From: Euwallacea fornicatus
Lineage: Eukaryota; Arthropoda; Insecta; Coleoptera; Curculionidae
Assembly (NCBI RefSeq): GCF_040115645.1
Contig: NW_027096032.1
Location: forward strand, 620,001-684,000
Length of the DNA stretch: 64,000 nucleotides
Direction: 5' to 3'
Below are positions 11,311 through 22,788 of this stretch, piece by piece. The notes below the pieces were generated by a model that made no database searches, was not told the DNA's origin, and worked only from the letters and a program-made list of their open reading frames with translations. The position numbers and the translations under genes were made by a program. The number at the start of each line of letters is the position of its first letter. The stretch's first letter is position 1.

Positions 11311-12702
11311 GCTCAAACACACTTCTTTCCTGACTTTTCAAGATTTGAACCTCCGTAACTTCGGCAAATGAGCTCCAAATACCTTCAAAATTTGACAACA
11401 GAATAACCTCGTGGAGCTCGTCATCATGACTCATAAGGCTTCATTCTGTCTTGGTGAGTTTTCTAGAAAACGAGTAATTTATGTGCTCAAACACACATCT
11501 TTCGTGACTTTTCAAGATTTGAACCTCCGTAACTTCGGCAAATGAGCTCCAAATACCTACAAAATTTGACCACAGAATCACCTCTTTGAGCACTTCATCA
11601 TGACTCATAAGGCTTCATTCTGTCTTGGTGAGTTTTCTAGAAAACGAGTAATTTATGTGCTCAAACACACTTCTTTCCTGACTTTTCAAGATTTGAACCT
11701 ACGTAACTTCGGCAAATGAGCTCCAAATACCTTCAAAATTTGACCACAGAATCACCTCTTTGATCTCTTCATCATGACTAATAAGGCTGCATTCTGTCTT
11801 CGTGAGTTTTCTAGAAAACGAGTAATTTATGTGCTCAAACACACTTCTTTCCTGACTTTTCAAGATTTGAATCTCAGGAACTTCGGCAAATGAGCTCCAA
11901 ATACCTTCAAAATTTGACAACAGAATCACCTCGTGGAGCTCTTCATCATGACTAATAAGGCTTCATTCTGTCTTGGTGAGTTTTCTAGAAAACGAGTAAT
12001 TTATGTGCTCAAACACACTTCTTTCCTGACTTTTCAAGATTTGAACCTCCGTAACTTCGGCAAATGAGCTCCAAATACCTTCAAAATTTGACAACAGAAT
12101 AACCTCGTGGAGCTCGTCATCATGACTCATAAGGCTTCATTCTGTCTTGGTGAGTTTTCTAGAAAACGAGTAATTTATGTGCTCAAACACACATCTTTCG
12201 TGACTTTTCAAGATTTGAACCTCCGTAACTTCGGCAAATGAGCTCCAAATACCTACAAAATTTGACCACAGAATCACCTCTTTGAGCACTTCATCATGAC
12301 TCATAAGGCTTCATTCTGTCTTGGTGAGTTTTCTAGAAAACGAGTAATTTATGTGCTCAAACACACTTCTTTCCTGACTTTTCAAGATTTGAACCTACGT
12401 AACTTCGGCAAATGAGCTCCAAATACCTTCAAAATTTGACCACAGAATCACCTCTTTGATCTCTTCATCATGACTAATAAGGCTGCATTCTGTCTTCGTG
12501 AGTTTTCTAGAAAACGAGTAATTTATGTGCTCAAACACACTTCTTTCCTGACTTTTCAAGATTTGAATCTCAGGAACTTCGGCAAATGAGCTCCAAATAC
12601 CTTCAAAATTTGACAACAGAATCACCTCGTGGAGCTCTTCATCATGACTAATAAGGCTTCATTCTGTCTTGGTGAGTTTTCTAGAAAACGAGTAATTTAT
12701 GT
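11311..12702 (+). repeat. Two tandem copies of the four-monomer module
   Basis: 11311-12006 and 12007-12702 repeat the same four-monomer order as 9571-10266, with GTGGAGCTCGTC at 11411 and 12107 (offset 696). Confidence 0.9.
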
Positions 12703-12876
12703 GCTCAAACACACTTCTTTCCTGACTTTTCAAGATTTGAATCTCAGGAACTTCGGCAAATGAGCTCCAAATACCTTCAAAATTTGACAACAGAATCACC
12801 TCGTGGAGCTCTTCATCATGACTAATAAGGCTTCATTCTGTCTTGGTGAGTTTTCTAGAAAACGAGTAATTTATGT

Positions 12877-13746
12877 GCTCAAACACACTTCTTTCCTGAC
12901 TTTTCAAGATTTGAATCTCAGGAACTTCGGCAAATGAGCTCCAAATACCTTCAAAATTTGACAACAGAATCACCTCGTGGAGCTCTTCATCATGACTAAT
13001 AAGGCTTCATTCTGTCTTGGTGAGTTTTCTAGAAAACGAGTAATTTATGTGCTCAAACACACTTCTTTCCTGACTTTTCAAGATTTGAACCTACGTAACT
13101 TCGGCAAATGAGCTCCAAATACCTTCAAAATTTGACCACAGAATCACCTCTTTGATCTCTTCATCATGACTAATAAGGCTGCATTCTGTCTTCGTGAGTT
13201 TTCTAGAAAACGAGTAATTTATGTGCTCAAACACACTTCTTTCCTGACTTTTCGAGATTTGAATCTCAGGAACTTCGGCAAATGAGCTCCAAATACCTTC
13301 AAAATTTGACCACAGAATCACCTCTTTGATCTCTTCATCATGACTAATAAGGCTTCATTCTGTCTTGGTGAGTTTTCTAGAAAGCGAGTAATTTATGTGC
13401 TCAAACACACAACTTTCGTGACTTTTCAAGATTTGAACCTCCGTAACTTCGGCAAATGAGCTCCAAATACCTACAAAATTTGACCACAGAATCACCTCTT
13501 TGAGCACTTCATCATGACTCATAAGGCTTCATTCTGTCTTCGTGAGTTTTCTAGAAAACGAGTAATTTATGTGTTCAAACACACATCTTTCGTGACTTTT
13601 CAAGATTTGAACCTACGTAACTTCGGCAAATGAGTTCCAAATACCTTCAAAATTTGACAACAGAATCACCTCGTGGAGCTCTTCATCATGACTAATAAGG
13701 CTTCATTCTGTCTTGGTGAGTTTTCTAGAAAACGAGTAATTTATGT
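12877..13746 (+). repeat. Five-monomer segment duplicated at 16180-17049
   Basis: The offset is 3303 bp, which is 19 monomers minus 3 bp; exactly three 173-bp monomers lie between. The shared rare marker is TAGAAAGCGA at 13378 and 16681. The second monomer differs in its middle (CCTACG here, GAATCTC there), and GAGTTCC near 13633 is private to this copy. Confidence 0.85.
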
Positions 13747-14441
13747 GCTCAAACACACTTCTTTCCTGACTTTTCAAGATTTGAATCTCAGGAACTTCGG
13801 CAAATGAGCTCCAAATACCTTCAAAATTTGACAACAGAATCACCTCGTGGAGCTCTTCATCATGACTAATAAGGCTTCATTCTGTCTTGGTGAGTTTTCT
13901 AGAAAACGAGTAATTTATGTGCTCAAACACACATCTTTCGTGACTTTTCAAGATTTGAACCTCCGTAACTTCGGCAAATGAGCTCCAAATACCTACAAAA
14001 TTTGACCACAGAATCACCTCTTTGAGCACTTCATCATGACTCATAAGGCTTCATTCTGTCTTGGTGAGTTTTCTAGAGAACGTCTAATTTATGTGCTCAA
14101 ACACACAACTTTCGTGACTTTTCCAGCTTTGAACCTCGTAACTTCGGCAAATGAGCTCCAAATACCTTCAAAATTTGACCACAGAATCACCTCTTTGAGC
14201 ACTTCATCATGACTCATAAGGCTTCATTCTGTCTTGGTGAGTTTTCTAGAAAACGAGTAATTTATGTGCTCAAACACACATCTTTCGTGACTTTTCAAGA
14301 TTTGAACCTCCGTAACTTCGGCAAATGAGCTCCAAATACCTACAAAATTTGACCACAGAATCACCTCTTTGAGCACTTCATCATGACTCATAAGGCTTCA
14401 TTCTGTCTTGGTGAGTTTTCTAGAGAACGTCTAATTTATGT

Positions 14442-14614
14442 GCTCAAACACACAACTTTCGTGACTTTTCCAGCTTTGAACCTCGTAACTTCGGCAAATG
14501 AGCTCCAAATACCTTCAAAATTTGACCACAGAATCACCTCTTTGAGCACTTCATCATGACTCATAAGGCTTCATTCTGTCTTGGTGAGTTTTCTAGAAAA
14601 CGAGTAATTTATGT
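14442..14614 (+). repeat. Type C monomer, 173 bp, with CCTCGTAAC deletion
   Basis: One C is missing from CCTCCGTAAC, giving CCTCGTAAC and a 173-bp period. The segment is linked to CAACTTTCGTGACTTTTCCA(G/A)CTTTG and is preceded by the box variant TCTAGAGAACGTCTAATTT, which breaks the TCTAGA dyad. The 12 instances I find have the deletion near 14133, 14480, 15002, 17787, 17959, 20220, 22652, 23005, 25091, 27700, 30830 and 33266. None occurs before 14 kb or after 33.3 kb, so the type marks the middle layer of the array. Confidence 0.93.
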
Positions 14615-15483
14615 GCTCAAACACACAACTTTCGTGACTTTTCAAGATTTGAACCTCCGTAACTTCGGCAAATGAGCTCCAAATACCTTCAAAATTTGAC
14701 AACAGAATCACCTCTTTGAGCACTTCATCATGACTCATAAGGCTTCATTCTGTCTTGGTCAGTTTTCTAGAAAACGAGTAATTTATGTGATCAAACACAC
14801 ATCATTCGTGACTTTTCCCGCTTTGAACCTCCGTAACTTCGGCAAATGAGCTCCAAATACCTTCAAAATTTGACCACAGAATCACCTCTTTGAGCACTTC
14901 ATCATGACTCATAAGGCTTCATTCTGTCTTGGTGAGTTTTCTAGAGAACGTCTAATTTATGTGCTCAAACACACAACTTTCGTGACTTTTCCAGCTTTGA
15001 ACCTCGTAACTTCGGCAAATGAGCTCCAAATACCTTCAAAATGTGACAACAGAATAACCTCGTTGAGCACTTCATCATGACTCATAAGGCTTCATTCTGT
15101 CTTGGTGAGTTTTCTAGAAAACGAGTAATTTATGTGCTCAAACACACAACATTCGTGACTTTTCAAGATTTGAACCTCCGTAACTTCGGCAAATGAGCTC
15201 CAAATACCTTCAAAATTTGACAACAGAATCACCTCTTTGAGCACTTCATCATGACTCATAAGGCTTCATTCTGTCTTGGTCAGTTTTCTAGAAAACGAGT
15301 AATTTATGTGATCAAACACACATCATTCGTGACTTTTCCCGCTTTGAACCTCCGTAACTTCGGCAAATGAGCTCCAAATACCTTCAAAATTTGACCACAG
15401 AATCACCTCTTTGAGCACTTCATCATGACTCATAAGGCTTCATTCTGTCTTGGTGAGTTTTCTAGAAAACGAGTAATTTATGT
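14442..15483 (+). repeat. Tandem duplication of a 3-monomer unit (2 x 521 bp)
   Basis: 14442-14962 and 14963-15483 each hold a 173-bp type C monomer, a CAAC-type monomer ending TTGGTCAGTTTT, and a divergent monomer starting GATCAAACAC with TTTTCCCGCTTTG. GATCAA lies at 14789 and 15310 (offset 521 = 3 x 174 - 1). Confidence 0.9.
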
Positions 15484-16179
15484 GCTCAAACACACAACTT
15501 TCGTGACTTTTCAAGATTTGAACCTCCGTAACTTCGGCAAATGAGCTCCAAATACCTTCAAAATTTGACCACAGAATCACCTCTTTGAGCACTTCATCAT
15601 GACTCATAAGGCTTCATTCTGTCTTGGTGAGTTTTCTAGAAAACGAGTAATTTATGTGCTCAAACACACATCTTTCGTGACTTTTCAAGATTTGATCCTC
15701 CGTAACTTCGGCAAATGAGCTCCAAATACCTTCAAAATTTGACCACAGAATCACCTCTTTGATCTCTTCATCATGACTCATAAGGCTTCATTCTGTCTTG
15801 GTGAGTTTTCTAGAAAACGAGTAATTTATGTGCTCAAACACACATCTTTCGTGACTTTTCAAGATTTGAACCTCCGTAACTTCGGCAAATGAGCTCCAAA
15901 TACCTTCAATATTTATTAACAGAATAACCTCGTTGAGCACTTCATCATGACTCATAAGGCTTCATTCTGTCTTGGTGAGTTTTCTAGAAAACGAGTAATT
16001 TATGTGTTCAAACACACATCTTTCGTGACTTTTCAAGATTTGAACCTACGTAACTTCGGCAAATGAGCTCCAAATACCTTCAAAATTTGACAACAGAATC
16101 ACCTCGTGGAGCTCTTCATCATGACTAATAAGGCTTCATTCTGTCTTGGTGAGTTTTCTAGAAAACGAGTAATTTATGT

Positions 16180-17574
16180 GCTCAAACACACTTCTTTCCT
16201 GACTTTTCAAGATTTGAATCTCAGGAACTTCGGCAAATGAGCTCCAAATACCTTCAAAATTTGACAACAGAATCACCTCGTGGAGCTCTTCATCATGACT
16301 AATAAGGCTTCATTCTGTCTTGGTGAGTTTTCTAGAAAACGAGTAATTTATGTGCTCAAACACACTTCTTTCCTGACTTTTCAAGATTTGAATCTCAGGA
16401 ACTTCGGCAAATGAGCTCCAAATACCTTCAAAATTTGACCACAGAATCACCTCTTTGATCTCTTCATCATGACTAATAAGGCTGCATTCTGTCTTCGTGA
16501 GTTTTCTAGAAAACGAGTAATTTATGTGCTCAAACACACTTCTTTCCTGACTTTTCGAGATTTGAATCTCAGGAACTTCGGCAAATGAGCTCCAAATACC
16601 TTCAAAATTTGACCACAGAATCACCTCTTTGATCTCTTCATCATGACTAATAAGGCTTCATTCTGTCTTGGTGAGTTTTCTAGAAAGCGAGTAATTTATG
16701 TGCTCAAACACACAACTTTCGTGACTTTTCAAGATTTGAACCTCCGTAACTTCGGCAAATGAGCTCCAAATACCTACAAAATTTGACCACAGAATCACCT
16801 CTTTGAGCACTTCATCATGACTCATAAGGCTTCATTCTGTCTTCGTGAGTTTTCTAGAAAACGAGTAATTTATGTGTTCAAACACACATCTTTCGTGACT
16901 TTTCAAGATTTGAACCTACGTAACTTCGGCAAATGAGCTCCAAATACCTTCAAAATTTGACAACAGAATCACCTCGTGGAGCTCTTCATCATGACTAATA
17001 AGGCTTCATTCTGTCTTGGTGAGTTTTCTAGAAAACGAGTAATTTATGTGCTCAAACACACTTCTTTCCTGACTTTTCAAGATTTGAACCTACGTAACTT
17101 CGGCAAATGAGCTCCAAATACCTTCAAAATTTGACCACAGAATCACCTCTTTGATCTCTTCATCATGACTAATAAGGCTGCATTCTGTCTTCGTGAGTTT
17201 TCTAGAAAACGAGTAATTTATGTGCTCAAACACACTTCTTTCCTGACTTTTCAAGATTTGAATCTCAGGAACTTCGGCAAATGAGCTCCAAATACCTTCA
17301 AAATTTGACAACAGAATCACCTCGTGGAGCTCTTCATCATGACTAATAAGGCTTCATTCTGTCTTGGTGAGTTTTCTAGAAAACGAGTAATTTATGTGCT
17401 CAAACACACTTCTTTCCTGACTTTTCAAGATTTGAATCTCAGGAACTTCGGCAAATGAGCTCCAAATACCTTCAAAATTTGACAACAGAATCACCTCGTG
17501 GAGCTCTTCATCATGACTAATAAGGCTTCATTCTGTCTTGGTGAGTTTTCTAGAAAACGAGTAATTTATGTGCT
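16180..17574 (+). repeat. Type A island 1, containing a copy of 12877-13746
   Basis: The first five monomers (16180-17049) copy 12877-13746. At 17050 a CCTACG/GGCTGCATT monomer and an A monomer appear that are not at the corresponding position upstream. A further A monomer follows before type B and C resume at about 17575. Confidence 0.8.
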
Positions 17575-18439
17575 CAAACACACATCTTTCGTGACTTTTC
17601 AAGATTTGAACCTCCGTAACTTCGGCAAATGAGCTCCAAATACCTACAAAATTTGACCACAGAATCACCTCTTTGAGCACTTCATCATGACTCATAAGGC
17701 TTCATTCTGTCTTGGTGAGTTTTCTAGAGAACGTCTAATTTATGTGCTCAAACACACAACTTTCGTGACTTTTCCAGCTTTGAACCTCGTAACTTCGGCA
17801 AATGAGCTCCAAATACCTTCAAAATTTGACCACAGAATCACCTCTTTGAGCACTTCATCATGACTCATAAGGCTTCATTCTGTCTTGGTGAGTTTTCTAG
17901 AGAACGTCTAATTTATGTGCTCAAACACACAACTTTCGTGACTTTTCCAGCTTTGAACCTCGTAACTTCGGCAAATGAGCTCCAAATACCTTCAAAATTT
18001 GACCACAGAATCACCTCTTTGATCTCTTCATCATGACTCATAAGGCTTCATTCTGTCTTGGTGAGTTTTCTAGAAAACGAGTAATTTATGTGCTCAAACA
18101 CACATCTTTCGTGACTTTTCAAGATTTGAACCTACGTAACTTCGGCAAATGAGCTCCAAATACCTTCAAAATTTGACCACAGAATCACCTCTTTGAGCAC
18201 TTCATCATGACTCATAAGGCTTCATTCTGTCTTGGTGAGTTTTCTAGAAAACGAGTAATTTATGTGCTCAAACACACATCTTTCGTGACTTTTCAAGATT
18301 TGAACCTACGTAACTTCGGTAAATGAGCTCCAAATACCTTCAAAATTTGACCACAGAATCACCTCTTTGAGCACTTCATCATGACTCATAAGGCTTCATT
18401 CTGTCTTGGTGAGTTTTCTAGAAAACGAGTAATTTATGT

Positions 18440-18613
18440 GCTCAAACACACATCTTTCGTGACTTTTCAAGATTTGAACCTCCGTAACTTCGGCAAATGA
18501 GCTCCAAATACCTTCAAAATTTGACCACAGAATCACCTCTTTGAGCACTTCATCATGACTCATAAGGCTTCATTCTGTCTTGGTGAGTTTTCTAGAAAAC
18601 GAGTAATTTATGT
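18440..18613 (+). repeat. Type B monomer, representative (174 bp)
   Basis: Type B differs from type A by CATCTTTCGTGAC, GAACCTCCGTAAC, GACCACAGAATCACC, CTCTTTGAGCACTTC and GACTCATAAGG. Common sub-variants have CAACTTTCG for CATCTTTCG, CCTACG for CCTCCG, CCTACAAAATTT for CCTTCAAAATTT, TTGATCTCTTC for TTGAGCACTTC, and CCAGATTTG for CAAGATTTG. This is the commonest type from about 13.9 kb rightwards. Its GACTCAT change creates the 9-bp ATGACTCAT motif discussed separately. Confidence 0.95.
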
Positions 18614-19484
18614 GCTCAAACACACATCTTTCGTGACTTTTCAAGATTTGAACCTACGTAACTTCGGCAAATGAGCTCCAAATACCTTCAATATTTATTA
18701 ACAGAATAACCTCGTTGAGCACTTCATCATGACTCATAAGGCTTCATTCTGTCTTGGTGAGTTTTCTAGAAAACGAGTAATTTATGTGCTCAAACACACA
18801 AACTTTCGTGACTTTTCAAGATTTGAACCTCCGTAACTTCGGCAAATGAGCTCCAAATACCTTCAAAATTTGACCACAGAATCACCTCTTTCAGCACTTC
18901 ATCATGACTAATAAGGCTTCATTCTGTCTTGGTGAGTTTTCTAGAAAACGAGTAATTTATGTGCTCAAACACACAACTTTCGTGACTTTTCAAGATTTGA
19001 ACCTCCGTAACTTCGGCAAATGAGCTCCAAATACCTTCAAAATTTGACCACACAATCACCTCTTTGATCTCTTCATCATGACTCATAAGGCTTCATTCTG
19101 TCTTGGTGAGTTTTCTAGAAAACGAGTAATTTATGTGCTCAAAGACACATCTTTCGTGACTTTTCAAGATTTGAACCTCCGTAACTTCGGCAAATGAGCT
19201 CCAAATACCTTCAATATTTAAAAACAGAATAACCTCGTTGAGCACTTCATCATGACTCATAAGGCTTCATTCTGTCTTGGTGAGTTTTCTAGAAAACGAG
19301 TAATTTATGTGCTGAAACACATATCTTTCGTGACTTTTCAAGATTTGAACCTCCGTAACTTCGGCAAATGAGCTCCAAATACCTTCAAAATTTGACCACA
19401 GAATCACCTCTTTGATCTCTTCATCATGACTCATAAGGCTTCATTCTGTCTTGGTGAGTTTTCTAGAAAACGAGTAATTTATGT

Positions 19485-20875
19485 GCTCAAACACACATCT
19501 TTCGTGACTTTTCCAGATTTGAACCTCCGTAACTTCGGCAAATGAGCTCCAAATACCTTCAAAATTTGACAACAGAATAACCTCGTAGAGCTCGTCATCA
19601 TGACTCATAAGGCTTCATTCTGTCTTGGTGAGTTTTCTAGAAAACGTGTAATTTATGTCCTCAAACACACATCTTTCGTGACTTTTCAAGATTTGAACCT
19701 CCGTAACTTCGGCAAATGAGCTCCAAATACCTTCAAAATTTGACCACAGAATCACCTCTTTGAGCACTTCATCATGACTCATAAGGCTTCATTCTGTCTT
19801 GGTGAGTTTTCTAGAAAACGAGTAATTTATGTGCTCAAACACACAACTTTCGTGACTTTTCAAGATTTGAACCTCCGTAACTTCGGCAAATGAGCTCCAA
19901 ATACCTTCAATATTTGACAACAGAATCACCTCGTGGAGTTCTTCATCATGACTCATAAGGCTTCATTCTGTCTTGGTGAGTTTTCTAGAAAACGAGTAAT
20001 TTATGTGCTCAAACACACATCTTTCGTGACTTTTCCAGATTTGGACCTCCGTAACTTCGGCAAATGAGCTCCAAATACCTTTAATATTTAATAACAGAAT
20101 AACCTCATTGAGCTCTTCATCATGACTCATAAGGCTTCATTCTGTCTTGGTGAGTTTTCTAGAGAACGTCTAATTTATGTGCTCAAACACACAACTTTCG
20201 TGACTTTTCCAACTTTGAACCTCGTAACTTCGGCAAATGAGCTCCAAATACCTTCAAAATTTGACAACAGAATAACCTCGTAGAGCTCGTCATCATGACT
20301 CATAAGGCTTCATTCTGTCTTGGTGAGTTTTCTAGAAAACGAGTAATTTATGTGCTCAAACACACATCTTTCGTGACTTTTCAAGATATGAACCTCCGTA
20401 ACTTCGGCAAATGAGCTCCAAATACCTTCAATATTTATTAACAGAATAACCTCGTTGAGCACTTCATCATGACTCATAAGGCTTCATTCTGTCTTGGTGA
20501 GTTTTCTAGAAAACGAGTAATTTATGTGCTCAAACACACATCTTTCGTGACTTTTCAAGATTTGAACCTCCGCAACTTCGGCAAATGAGCTCCAAATACC
20601 TTCAATATTTATTAACAGAATAACCTCGTTGAGCACTTCATCATGACTCATAAGGCTTCATTCTGTCTTGGTGAGTTTTCTAGAAAACGAGTAATTTATG
20701 TGCTCAAACACACATCTTTCGTGACTTTTCAAGATTTGAACCTCCGTAACTTCGGCAAATGAGCTCCAAATACCTTCAATATTTATTAACAGAATAACCT
20801 CGTTGAGCACTTCATCATGACTCATAAGGCTTCATTCTGTCTTGGTGAGTTTTCTAGAAAACGAGTAATTTATGT
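19485..20875 (+). repeat. Eight-monomer segment duplicated at 26963-28353
   Basis: The offset is 7478 bp. Shared rare markers are CGTGTAATTTATGTCCTC (19645 and 27123), CCTTTAATATTTAATAAC (20081 and 27559) and TTTGGACCTCC. Private changes here are CAAGATATG near 20386 and CCGCAAC near 20571. This copy is isolated, whereas the right copy sits inside the 18-mer repeat, so it may be the older or donor copy. Confidence 0.88.
20702..20875 (+). repeat. Type B' monomer with AATATTTATTAAC segment
   Basis: The segment AAAATTTGACCAC of type B is replaced by AATATTTATTAAC, or by AATATTTAATAAC in a sister variant, followed by AGAATAACCTCGTTGAGCAC. I find no such monomer in the first 15.9 kb; the first is near 15906. 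Runs of two to four consecutive copies appear at 20.4-20.9, 23.7-24.1, 27.9-28.6 and 31.0-31.8 kb. The AATAAC version predominates in 35-58 kb. The switch removes the TCAAAATTTGA dyad and leaves an AATATT (SspI) site. Confidence 0.93.
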
Positions 20876-21571
20876 GCTCAAACACACATCTTTCGTGACT
20901 TTTCAAGATTTGAACCTCCGTAACTTCGGCAAATGAGCTCCAAATACCTTCAAAATTTGACAACAGAATAACCTCGTGGAGCTCGTCATCATGACTCATA
21001 AGGCTTCATTCTGTCTTGGTGAGTTTTCTAGAAAACGAGTAATTTATGTGCTCAAACACACATCTTTCGTGACTTTTCAAGATTTGAACCTCCGTAACTT
21101 CGGCAAATGAGCTCCAAATACCTACAAAATTTGACCACAGAATCACCTCTTTGAGCACTTCATCATGACTCATAAGGCTTCATTCTGTCTTGGTGAGTTT
21201 TCTAGAAAACGAGTAATTTATGTGCTCAAACACACTTCTTTCCTGACTTTTCAAGATTTGAACCTACGTAACTTCGGCAAATGAGCTCCAAATACCTTCA
21301 AAATTTGACCACAGAATCACCTCTTTGATCTCTTCATCATGACTAATAAGGCTGCATTCTGTCTTCGTGAGTTTTCTAGAAAACGAGTAATTTATGTGCT
21401 CAAACACACTTCTTTCCTGACTTTTCAAGATTTGAATCTCAGGAACTTCGGCAAATGAGCTCCAAATACCTTCAAAATTTGACAACAGAATCACCTCGTG
21501 GAGCTCTTCATCATGACTAATAAGGCTTCATTCTGTCTTGGTGAGTTTTCTAGAAAACGAGTAATTTATGT
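20876..21571 (+). repeat. Distant copy of the four-monomer module
   Basis: It has the same four-monomer order as 12007-12702, displaced by 8869 bp (51 monomers minus 5). GTGGAGCTCGTC starts at 20976. The net -5 equals the six 173-bp and one 175-bp monomers lying between. It introduces type A island 2 (21224-22093) into a B-type neighbourhood. Confidence 0.87.
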
Positions 21572-22788
21572 GCTCAAACACACTTCTTTCCTGACTTTTC
21601 AAGATTTGAATCTCAGGAACTTCGGCAAATGAGCTCCAAATACCTTCAAAATTTGACCACAGAATCACCTCGTGGAGCTCTTCATCATGACTAATAAGGC
21701 TTCATTCTGTCTTGGTGAGTTTTCTAGAAAACGAGTAATTTATGTGCTCAAACACACTTCTTTCCTGACTTTTCAAGATTTGAACCTACGTAACTTCGGC
21801 AAATGAGCTCCAAATACCTTCAAAATTTGACCACAGAATCACCTCTTTGATCTCTTCATCATGACTAATAAGGCTGCATTCTGTCTTCGTGAGTTTTCTA
21901 GAAAACGAGTAATTTATGTGCTCAAACACACTTCTTTCCTGACTTTTCAAGATTTGAATCTCAGGAACTTCGGCAAATGAGCTCCAAATACCTTCAAAAT
22001 TTGACAACAGAATCACCTCGTGGAGCTCTTCATCATGACTAATAAGGCTTCATTCTGTCTTGGTGAGTTTTCTAGAAAACGAGTAATTTATGTGCTCAAA
22101 CACACATCTTTCGTGACTTTTCAAGATTTGAACCTCCGTAACTTCGGCAAATGAGCTCCAAATACCTTCAATATTTAATAACAGAATAACCTCGTTGAGC
22201 ACTTCATCATGACTCATAAGGCTTCATTCTGTCTTGGTGAGTTTTCTAGAAAACGAGTAATTTATGTGCTCAAACACACATCTTTCGTGACTTTTCAAGA
22301 TTTGAACCTCCGTAACTTCGGCAAATGAGCTCCAAATACCTTCAATATTTATTAACAGAATAACCTCGTTGAGCACTTCATCATGACTCATAAGGCTTCA
22401 TTCTGTCTTGGTGAGTTTTCTAGAAAACGAGTAATTTATGTGCTCAAACACACATCTTTCGTGACTTTTCAAGATTTGAACCTCCGTAACTTCGGCAAAT
22501 GAGCTCCAAATACCATCAATATTTAATAACAGAATAACCTCTTTGAGCACTTCATCATGACTCATAAGGCTTCATTCTGTCCTGGTGAGTTTTCTAGAGA
22601 ACGTCTAATTTATGTGCGCAAACACACAACTTTCGTGACTTTTCCAGCTTTGAACCTCGTAACTTCGGCAAATGAGCTCCAAATACCTTCAAAATTTGAC
22701 CACAGAATCACCTCTTTGAGGACTTCATCATGACTCATAAGGCTTCATTCTGTCTTGGTGAGTTTTCTAGAAAACGAGTAATTTATGT

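Larger units (their letters stand above)
1..13920 (+). repeat. Type A-rich domain with A/B mosaics
   Basis: All monomers I checked here are 174 bp, so positions stay in exact phase. Type A and A-mosaic monomers predominate. Scattered B-like monomers occur (for example near 1742-1915, 3307-3480, 3829-4002, 5569-5742 and 9745-9918). Local duplications of 5 monomers (5917-7656), 4 monomers (9571-12702) and a copy 24 monomers away (3481-4524 and 7657-8700) lie within it. No gene is seen. Confidence 0.85.
13921..22093 (+). repeat. Mixed B/C domain with returning type A islands
   Basis: Type B monomers predominate. Six of the twelve 173-bp monomers are here, plus one 175-bp monomer caused by an extra A (CACACAAACTTTCG, near 18797). 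Type A islands occupy 16180-17574 and 21224-22093. The first contains a copy of 12877-13746; the second belongs to a four-monomer module also found at 12 kb. No gene is seen. Confidence 0.85.

Noticed and set aside
9959..22016. Further 76-104-residue minus-strand frames at 9959-10189, 11699-11929, 12395-12625, 13091-13321, 16310-16624, 17090-17320, 21264-21494 and 21786-22016
   Set aside because: They are the same repeat read in the same frame; each exists only because a GGCTGCATT monomer removes the usual TGA.
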